A stretch of 11,773 bases of DNA, from NCBI GenBank assembly GCA_036271795.1, contig DATAZY010000007.1, forward strand, positions 1-11,773, in the 5' to 3' direction. Under the pieces are notes generated by a model. The model had not been told where the DNA came from, did no database searches, and saw only the letters and a list, made by a program, of their open reading frames with translations. The translations under genes were made by a program, and so were the position numbers. Within the stretch, counting starts at the first letter, position 1, and every line of letters starts with the position of its first letter. The stretch comes from Galbitalea sp036271795 (GTDB taxonomy: Bacteria; Actinomycetota; Actinomycetes; Actinomycetales; Microbacteriaceae). This document shows positions 1-4,346 of this stretch, piece after piece.

Positions 1-13
1 CGAGAGCCGATAA

Positions 14-190
14 ATGCCCAATTGGGAGTATCTGACGACTCCGCTCATCATCCACAACACCTCCGCGATCCTCAATAACTGGGGCTCGGAGGGCTGGGAA
101 CTGGTGCAGGTTGTCACTGGTCCGGAGGGCGGTCTGGTCGCCTATCTGAAACGACCTGTCCCGTCTGCAACCGAGAAAGAAGACTCTTGA
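14..190 (+). CDS. DUF4177-family small protein
   Basis: A 58-residue protein beginning MPNWEYLTTPLIIHN, starting at ATG 14 and ending at TGA 188-190. The pattern WEYLTTPL, then WGSEGWELVQVV and a GLVAYLKRP ending, matches my memory of the actinobacterial DUF4177 family, whose biochemical function is unknown. It has no signal peptide or membrane segment and looks like a small soluble alpha/beta protein. A short GAGAG at 3-7 could serve as RBS, but only 13 bases precede the start, so the upstream context cannot be judged. Its stop shares one base with the RidA ATG, which suggests translational coupling. In mycobacteria the equivalent small gene sits between ArsA-like ATPase genes and a RidA gene (established context), so an ATPase may lie just left of the window (inference). 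Confidence 0.85.
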   Translation: MPNWEYLTTPLIIHNTSAILNNWGSEGWELVQVVTGPEGGLVAYLKRPVPSATEKEDS

Positions 191-651
191 TGTCCATAGT
201 CGAAGATCGACTTGCCGCACTCGGGCTCGAACTCCCGGCGGTTGCAAAGCCCGCCGGTGCATATGTCCCGGCAATCACCTCCGGGCATCTTGTCTTCACC
301 GCCGGCCAGCTTCCCTCGGTCGCGGGAACGCTTCGCGGCACCGGCAAGGTCGGTGCAGAAGTGACACCCGAGGATGCCAAAGACTTCGCTCGTACCTGCG
401 TGCTGAACGCACTGGCCGCCGCAGCCGGCGTCATCGGTTCGCTCGATCGCATTAATAAGGTCGTCAAGGTCGTCGGCTTTGTCGCATCCGACCCCGCCTT
501 CACCGGTCAGCCGGGCGTCATCAACGGCGCATCCGAACTGCTCGGAGAGATATTCGGCGACGCCGGGGCACACGCCAGGAGCGCCGTGGGCGTCGCTGTA
601 TTGCCGCTGGATGCCCCCGTCGAGATCGAGTTCGTCTTCGAATTTGCGTGA
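190..651 (+). CDS. RidA/YjgF/UK114 family protein (Rid family)
   Basis: A 153-residue protein starting at ATG 190; a TTG three bases earlier is possible but less likely because the ATG overlaps the preceding stop. RidA proteins form trimers, and archetypal members hydrolyse reactive enamine/imine intermediates made by PLP enzymes to keto acids and ammonia. Visible features are the core TSGHLVFTAGQLP (about 30-42), a central helix with LDRINKVVKVVGFVAS (85-100) and the C-terminal HARSAVGVAVLPLDAPVEIE. Arg130 and Glu145 have the 15-residue spacing of catalytic Arg105 and Glu120 in canonical RidA. It is about 25 residues longer than E. coli RidA, like other actinobacterial members of this subgroup, whose substrate is not established. 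Generic names such as 'endoribonuclease L-PSP' would over-interpret it. The cell location is presumably cytosol. Confidence 0.88.
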   Translation: MSIVEDRLAALGLELPAVAKPAGAYVPAITSGHLVFTAGQLPSVAGTLRGTGKVGAEVTPEDAKDFARTCVLNALAAAAGVIGSLDRINKVVKVVGFVASDPAFTGQPGVINGASELLGEIFGDAGAHARSAVGVAVLPLDAPVEIEFVFEFA

Positions 652-728
652 ATTTTTGCGCGCGTCGTAGGACTTTTTGCGCATCCTGACGGTAGCGTTG
701 GCGAGTCCCCCAAAGACGGGCGTTTTCA

Positions 729-759
729 TTGCTAAGCTCCCACTCTTTTGGGTTACACT
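729..759 (+). promoter_or_regulatory. possible promoter of the 6C RNA
   Basis: TACACT at 754-759 fits an actinobacterial -10 hexamer. The only -35-like match is TTGCTA at 729-734, with a long 19-base spacer, so the -35 is weak. Transcription would begin near 765-767, about 20 bases before the first C-rich hairpin. No RBS or good start codon follows, which fits a non-coding transcript. This is inference from position and hexamer only. Confidence 0.35.
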
Positions 760-787
760 GATCCGTAGTCAAACGAGAGTTTGGCGC

Positions 788-857
788 GCAACGCCGTACG
801 ATTCCCCCCAATCAGGCGTTGCTGTGGCGGCGCCTGTTCCCCCCAATAGGCGCCGCC
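788..857 (+). ncRNA. 6C RNA (two hairpins with hexa-C loops)
   Basis: Two adjacent perfect stem-loops are visible. Hairpin 1 pairs GCAACGCC (788-795) with GGCGTTGC (815-822); after an asymmetric internal loop, GATT (800-803) pairs with AATC (810-813), closing a loop of exactly CCCCCC (804-809). Hairpin 2 pairs GGCGGCGCCT (826-835) with AGGCGCCGCC (848-857), extended by G-U and two U-A pairs, again closing exactly CCCCCC (839-844). This is the definition of the actinobacterial 6C motif found by comparative genomics, known to lie near genes for chromosome partitioning/pilus assembly; here the next genes are the Tad operon. The Cs are in loops only on the + strand, which fixes orientation. Mycobacterial homologues (B11) are small RNAs that use the C-rich loops to pair with G-rich ribosome-binding regions of mRNAs. 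The transcript probably runs from about 765 to about 868, where hairpin 2 is followed by a moderately U-rich stretch; its ends are inferred. Confidence 0.9.
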
Positions 858-868
858 CCTCTTCGTTT
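858..868 (+). terminator. possible 3' end of the 6C RNA
   Basis: The 13-pair hairpin 2 of the 6C RNA (826-857) is followed by CCCTCTTCGTTT. It is only moderately T-rich, but together with the very stable stem it could act as an intrinsic terminator. No other terminator-like structure is visible before the repeat region. Confidence 0.3.
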
Positions 869-913
869 AAATGCGCTGTTCTCAGGTCCGCGTTGGTTCG
901 ACCTTATTACGCA

Positions 914-991
914 CACTTCGGGCGGCGCGGCCGCCCGGGACGATCACGGGTCGGTTCACTTCGAGCGGCGCGGCCGCCCGGGACGATCACG
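914..991. repeat. tandem pair of 35-bp GC-rich repeats
   Basis: Copy 1 is at 914-948 and copy 2 at 957-991, identical at 34 of 35 positions (G921 versus A964) and separated by 8 bases, a period of 43. Each copy contains an inverted repeat. In copy 1, CGGGCGGC pairs with GCCGCCCG across a GCG loop (8 bp); in copy 2 the single change shortens the perfect inner stem to GCGGC/GCCGC. Both copies end in GGGACGATCACG. The function is unknown; candidates are a protein-binding site, a dispersed intergenic element or recent local duplication. Confidence 0.85.
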
Positions 992-1000
992 CACGTGGGC

Positions 1001-1055
1001 GTGGTCGACAGGATGGATGGGCGGGGTGGCGTGTTCAACAGGATGGATTGGGCGG
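1001..1055. repeat. imperfect tandem repeat, about 25 bp
   Basis: Copy 1 at 1001-1024 and copy 2 at 1031-1055 share the core ACAGGATGGAT followed by GGGCGG. Two substitutions and one inserted T separate them, with a start-to-start distance of 30 bases. It follows the 35-bp repeats directly. I recognise no known element. Confidence 0.6.
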
Positions 1056-1218
1056 AGTCCTCGCCGAGGTCCTGTTTAGCGGGCCAGACACGATTGCCGC
1101 GGTGCAGCTCGTTGGAAACCTGGCGGCGGCCGGCCATCCATGCTGCTTTTTGGTTGGCGGCACAAGTTAGAAGGTTCGGCCGGCTCGTTGATCCCGGACA
1201 ACTCCTTCACCGGGGTGG

Positions 1219-1248
1219 TTGGCCCGAACTGTGCGCAACTCTGATAAC
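1219..1248 (+). promoter_or_regulatory. putative promoter of the tad operon
   Basis: TTGGCC (1219-1224) and GATAAC (1243-1248) each match 4 of 6 consensus positions and are separated by 18 bases. They lie 40 bases before the tadA GTG. A GGGGG run follows at 1249-1253, probably just upstream of the transcription start. It is the best promoter-like pair I can find before tadA, but it is unproven. Confidence 0.4.
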
Positions 1249-1287
1249 GGGGGTCCCACGGCGGTGAAGCGCATCTAGATTCGCAGG

Positions 1288-2304
1288 GTGAGTCTGCCTG
1301 GTTCCCGGTTTGTGGCGCGACGAACGGGGTCGGCTGACATGAGCGTTGCGGCGCCCGTCATGCGGCGCGGGCGCGACGGCGGATATCCCGTCGAGTTCGG
1401 GCCGCTTGCCGAATATGTCGCCGACCCCGCGGTCACGGATATCTTTGCCAACGGCCGAGGTGGCGTCTGGGTGGATCGCGGCGTCGGTCCGGAACGGGTC
1501 GCCGACCTCACGTTCATCGAGGCCGAACTTCGCGCGCTGGCCATCCGACTTCTCTCGCTCGGAGGCAGGCATGTCGACGAGGCCGCCCCATGTGTTGACG
1601 CGCGACTGGCGGACGGAATCCGAATACACGCGGTGCTGCCGCCGATCTCGCCGACCGGAACCCTGCTTTCCATCCGCCTGCCGAGGATCGAGTACGCGAC
1701 ACTCGACTCCCTTGAGCTTGCCGGATTCTTCGAGCTCATTCCTCGCGAACGAATCGACGAACTCGTCGCGCGGCGGGAGAACCTGCTCATCACCGGCGCG
1801 ACTGGGAGCGGTAAGACCACATTCCTGTCGGCCATCCTGGCCAGCGCGCCGCCGGATGAGCGGATCGTCGCGATCGAGGAGACCTACGAGCTTCGGGTGC
1901 GGCATCCGCATTACGTCGCTCTCGAGGCGAGGCAGCCCAATCTTGAGGGCGCAGGCGAGATCGGGCTCGCGAGGCTGGTGCGTGAGGCGCTTCGCATGCG
2001 ACCCGACCGACTTGTACTGGGCGAGTGCCGGGGCGCGGAGTTGCGGGAGCTCCTCGCCGCACTCAACACCGGGCACGACGGTGGGGCCGGAACCCTGCAC
2101 GCCAACGCGCTCGAACATGTGCCCGCGCGCCTTGAGGCGCTCGGCGCCCTGGGCGGGATGTCCGCGGTCGCCGTCGCTCGGCAGACCGTCAGCGCGATCG
2201 GCACCGTTCTTCACGTCACGCGCAATTCGTCCGGTCGTCGACTCGCCGAGCTGGGGCGCTTTGCCCTGGATGCCCGCGATCGACTGTCGATTGCGTCGTC
2301 GTGA
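1288..2304 (+). CDS. tadA: TadA/CpaF-type pilus assembly ATPase
   Basis: A 338-residue secretion ATPase of the TadA family (T2S/T4P GspE superfamily), the cytoplasmic hexameric motor that powers Flp pilus assembly at the membrane platform. Walker A is GATGSGKTT at residues 170-178. The Walker B region is RPDRLVLGECRGAE, with Glu246 in the catalytic position. An Asp/Glu-rich strand IVAIEETYEL and the TGHDGGAGTLHAN histidine segment follow in the usual order. The N-domain includes VTDIFANGRGGVWVDR and the RLPRIEYATLDSL stretch that leads into the ATPase core. The length is that of the short actinobacterial TadA (Mycobacterium Rv3659c type). An in-frame TAG at 1276-1278 rules out longer starts. 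The GTG at 1288 has a poor RBS; ATG 1339 (residue 18), with a G-rich stretch at 1326-1329, is a plausible alternative. The stop overlaps the next GTG by 4 bases. Confidence 0.93.
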   Translation: MSLPGSRFVARRTGSADMSVAAPVMRRGRDGGYPVEFGPLAEYVADPAVTDIFANGRGGVWVDRGVGPERVADLTFIEAELRALAIRLLSLGGRHVDEAAPCVDARLADGIRIHAVLPPISPTGTLLSIRLPRIEYATLDSLELAGFFELIPRERIDELVARRENLLITGATGSGKTTFLSAILASAPPDERIVAIEETYELRVRHPHYVALEARQPNLEGAGEIGLARLVREALRMRPDRLVLGECRGAELRELLAALNTGHDGGAGTLHANALEHVPARLEALGALGGMSAVAVARQTVSAIGTVLHVTRNSSGRRLAELGRFALDARDRLSIASS

Positions 2305-3212
2305 GGCCCAGGGGCTCCGACATCGGGGCCATCGCTGCGATCGTGCAGCGCTTGGCGGTGCTCCTCGCGGCGGGCATCCCGCCGGGTGCCGCGTGGGGGT
2401 ATCTCGAGGAGGGCGAACCGGCGATGCAGATCGCAACGATGTGCGCCGCCGGAGTGACCGTCCCGGCCGCGATTGTCGACGCCGCGGCGTCGCGGTCGCG
2501 ATCAGACCTGTTGGCCTGGCGTGGGCTTGCCACGGCATGGGCGGTCGCCACGGAGGTCGGCTCCCCGCTTGCGCCAACGCTCCGGGACTTTGCCCATTCG
2601 CTGCGCGACCTGGCCCAGGCGAGGCGTGAGATCGCGGTCGCCATGGCCGCGCCGAACGCGACGGCGCGGCTGGTTCTGGCCCTCCCGCTTGTCGGCCTGC
2701 TGTTCGGGATGTTGCTGGGCTTCGACACGCTCGGCACCCTGTTCACGACGCCGATCGGCTGGGTCTGTCTGGGGCTCGGTGCGGGCCTGATGCTGGGCGC
2801 CAGCCGATGGAATCGTCGACTGGTCCGTCGTGCCCAACCGCGCGATCTCACCCCGGGTCTTGCCTTCGATCTTCTCGCCATCGCCGTATCCGGCGGCGGA
2901 TCGCTTGATCGGGCTCGATCGGTCGTTGCCGCGGCGATCGAGCAGTTCGGTCTTGACGGTGCGCTGTCCATCGATGGCACCGAGGAGGTGCTCGACTTGT
3001 CGCGTCGCGCCGGGATTCCCGCGGCGGAACTACTTCGCAGCGAGGCCGGTGAACGGCGTCGACAGGCGCGAGCAGATGTGTCCGAGCGGGCTCAGGCGCT
3101 ATCCGTGCGCTTGATGATCCCGCTCGGGGTGTGCGTGCTGCCCGCGTTCATGGTGCTCAGTGTGGTGCCGCTCCTTATTACGGTGCTTCGCAGCACGAGC
3201 GTCGCCGGGTGA
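2301..3212 (+). CDS. TadB-TadC-like fused pilus platform protein (T2SSF)
   Basis: A 303-residue inner-membrane protein starting at GTG 2301 inside the tadA stop (GTGA overlap). Two type II secretion F-like units can be read. The first (about 8-125) has RLAVLLAAGIPPGAAWGYL and WAVATEVGSPLAPTLRDFAHSLRD, followed by two hydrophobic helices at about 130-170 with PLVGLLFGMLLGFDTLG. The second (about 183-275) has AFDLLAIAVSGGGSLDRARSVV and ends in a hydrophobic stretch PLGVCVLPAFMVLSVVPLLITVL. TadB and TadC form the platform on which the TadA motor acts. Separate tadB and tadC genes exist in mycobacteria (Rv3658c and Rv3657c); here one gene seems to cover both, and the first unit lacks the usual leading membrane helices of TadB. 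A rival reading is TadB plus a divergent tail. The T2SSF family assignment is firm; the fusion interpretation is moderately so. Confidence 0.85.
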   Translation: MRPRGSDIGAIAAIVQRLAVLLAAGIPPGAAWGYLEEGEPAMQIATMCAAGVTVPAAIVDAAASRSRSDLLAWRGLATAWAVATEVGSPLAPTLRDFAHSLRDLAQARREIAVAMAAPNATARLVLALPLVGLLFGMLLGFDTLGTLFTTPIGWVCLGLGAGLMLGASRWNRRLVRRAQPRDLTPGLAFDLLAIAVSGGGSLDRARSVVAAAIEQFGLDGALSIDGTEEVLDLSRRAGIPAAELLRSEAGERRRQARADVSERAQALSVRLMIPLGVCVLPAFMVLSVVPLLITVLRSTSVAG

Positions 3213-3244
3213 GTCCAGTCGCCCACAGCCGTTGCAACGTGCGA

Positions 3245-3266
3245 GTGCGCGGAGTTCGCCGCGCGC
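3245..3266 (+). other. stem-loop between tadBC and the pilin gene
   Basis: GTGCGCGG (3245-3252) pairs with CCGCGCGC (3259-3266), eight pairs including one G-U, around the loop AGTTCG. It lies in the 122-base gap before the pilin gene and is not followed by a proper T tract. It may protect or separate the downstream pilin message, which usually needs higher levels than the motor and platform genes (inference). Confidence 0.4.
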
Positions 3267-3334
3267 GCCACAGTTTACCTTCCCCTGCGTGTGAGGCTCG
3301 ATGCATTCAGGCCACGAAACCCGAGCGGAGAATC

Positions 3335-3529
3335 ATGAAACGTCTACCCATGCGCACCTTAGTCAGGCGCATTGCCCGCGCCGACGCCGGATCGGCGACC
3401 GCGGAATACGCAATAGCTACCCTCGCGGCCGTCGGATTTGCCGGGTTACTTGTCGTTATCCTGCGTAGCGATGCGGTGCGTTCAATGCTGACAAATCTCA
3501 TCCAGCATGCGCTGTCCTTTTCGGGATGA
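3335..3529 (+). CDS. Flp/Fap-type pilin, DUF4244 family
   Basis: A 64-residue protein starting at ATG 3335, supported by GGAG at 3327-3330. The sequence has a basic leader, then DAGSATAEYAIATLAAVG, followed by a single hydrophobic helix. Gly19 followed by Glu24-Tyr25 matches the type IVb (class III) prepilin rule, in which the peptidase cuts after Gly and Glu is +5. The mature subunit would be about 45 residues, the size of Flp major pilins. It would be made as a membrane precursor, processed by a TadV-like peptidase (not in the window) and polymerised outside the membrane by the TadA/TadBC machine. The open frame runs further upstream, but that part is non-coding in character and has no RBS-supported start. 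Its stop overlaps the next ATG by 4 bases. Confidence 0.88.
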   Translation: MKRLPMRTLVRRIARADAGSATAEYAIATLAAVGFAGLLVVILRSDAVRSMLTNLIQHALSFSG

Positions 3530-3885
3530 GTGTCCTTGTCGGAATGACTAGGCGCCTGTGGGAGGACCGGGGCTCGGTCACCGCGGAGTTCGCTGCAGTA
3601 CTCCCGGCGGTCGTGCTCGTCCTCGGTTGCGCGCTGGGCGCGATGCAGCTCGCATCGGAGCAGTTGCGACTGCAGGGCGCGGATGCCCAGGCCGTGCGGA
3701 TGCTCGGGCGTGGGGATCCCGGCGCGCGTGCACTCATCCTCGCCGTGAACCCGAGCGCGACGTTCGTTGTCCGAACATCCGGCGACCTGGTCTGCGCCGA
3801 CGCGAGGGCTCCGGCGTCGATCGGCATCCTGCTGGGTGTGACTATCTCCGCTTCCGCGTGCGCACTCGATGACGCGCAGGAGTGA
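3526..3885 (+). CDS. TadE-like pseudopilin
   Basis: A 119-residue protein starting at ATG 3526 within the pilin stop (ATGA overlap); ATG 3544 (Met7) is a possible alternative with a nearby GGA. The N-terminus reads EDRGSVTAEFAAVLPAVVLVLGCALG: Gly16 followed by Glu21-Phe22 fits class III prepilin processing, then one membrane helix to about residue 42. The remaining region contains QLASEQLRLQGADAQAVRMLGRGD, typical of TadE-like proteins, and two cysteines (in DLVCADA and SACALDD) that could form a disulfide outside the membrane. TadE and TadF are minor pseudopilins needed for Flp pilus assembly in Aggregatibacter (established). Its role here is assigned by motif and position. Confidence 0.82.
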   Translation: MSVLVGMTRRLWEDRGSVTAEFAAVLPAVVLVLGCALGAMQLASEQLRLQGADAQAVRMLGRGDPGARALILAVNPSATFVVRTSGDLVCADARAPASIGILLGVTISASACALDDAQE

Positions 3886-4222
3886 GTGGCGCGGCGATCG
3901 CGGATCCGGTTCACTGCTGGGTCTGGCGATTGTTGGCAGCCTGGTCGTCGTCGTCACGCTGCTGGTTCCTCTCATTGTCGGATTGGGCATCCGCGAGGCT
4001 CTGTCCGATGCCGCGGATGCCGCCGCTCTCGCCGGCGCGGATGTGGCAGCGGGCATTGCACCCGGCATACCGTGCGAGGCTGCCGCCCGACTCGCCGCGG
4101 CGAATGGCGTCTCGCTCGAGGCCTGCGCAGTGGACGGGCTCGTCGTTACCGTACGCACGAACAGGCAATTTCTGGGCCTTGAACTCGATTCGACAGCCAC
4201 GGCCGGACCGCCCGGCGGGTAA
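3869..4222 (+). CDS. TadE-like protein, Rv3654c type
   Basis: A 117-residue protein from ATG 3869, overlapping the TadE stop by 17 bases. It begins RGDRGSGSLLGLAIVGSLVVVVTLLVPLIVGLGIREALSDAADAAALAGADVAAG: one membrane helix, then the ALSDAADAAALAGA pattern shared with TadG/TadE-like proteins and the actinobacterial family described as 'helicase/secretion neighborhood TadE-like'. Gly12 could be a processing site, but the +5 position is Leu17 and not Glu, so cleavage by a prepilin peptidase is uncertain. The C-terminal part carries two cysteines (PCEAA and EACAVD). It closes the Tad block; 124 bases separate it from topA. Its exact function is unknown, and a minor pilin or assembly factor is the likely reading. 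Confidence 0.8.
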   Translation: MTRRSEWRGDRGSGSLLGLAIVGSLVVVVTLLVPLIVGLGIREALSDAADAAALAGADVAAGIAPGIPCEAAARLAAANGVSLEACAVDGLVVTVRTNRQFLGLELDSTATAGPPGG

Positions 4223-4346
4223 CGAATTAGGAGATAGACGGGTTGACCTGTGTATGGTGTCGCTGACGGACGGCATTCCCGCCCGCATGACGTCGCATTG
4301 AGAACGACGACGCATCGAGAACAGCGCACTAATAAAGAGGAGTCAC

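Larger units (their letters stand above)
861..1218. other. gene-less stretch between 6C RNA and tad operon
   Basis: No open frame here gives a recognisable protein, has an RBS-supported start or shows family motifs. The stretch contains two tandem-repeat pairs (914-991 and 1001-1055). Beyond these I see only short GC-rich palindromes. In many actinobacteria a Ssd/TadZ-like ATPase gene sits just before tadA; nothing resembling its P-loop is seen here. Confidence 0.6.

Noticed and set aside
652..690. Terminator after the RidA gene (two TTTTTGCGC runs at 653-661 and 674-682)
   Set aside because: The T runs are not preceded by a convincing hairpin; they are a short direct repeat only.
914..991. 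CRISPR array
   Set aside because: Only two repeat copies and a single 8-base spacer, with no cas genes; not compatible with a CRISPR array.
1049..1170. Short stretch in the third frame with protein-like composition (SGPDTIAAVQLVGNLAAAGH)
   Set aside because: It looks somewhat coding-like and could be a gene remnant, but there is no start with RBS, no recognised family and its upstream part is repeat sequence.
677..1267. 196-codon open frame over the 6C RNA and the repeats
   Set aside because: It runs through both C-rich hairpins and both repeats, has an arginine/proline-rich composition without any domain, and has no RBS. High GC makes such frames common.
1207..2577. 456-codon frame on the minus strand across tadA and tadBC
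   Set aside because: Antisense shadow of two well-supported overlapping genes; no motif, arginine-rich low-complexity product.
4243..4271. Promoter for topA based on TTGACC at 4243-4248
   Set aside because: The -35 match is good, but the sequence 16-18 bases downstream (ACGGAC region) does not resemble a -10 element, and TATGGT at 4253 is too close.
3307..4329. 340-codon frame on the minus strand across the pilin and TadE genes
   Set aside because: Antisense to three genes with clear membrane and prepilin motifs; the product shows no recognisable domain.
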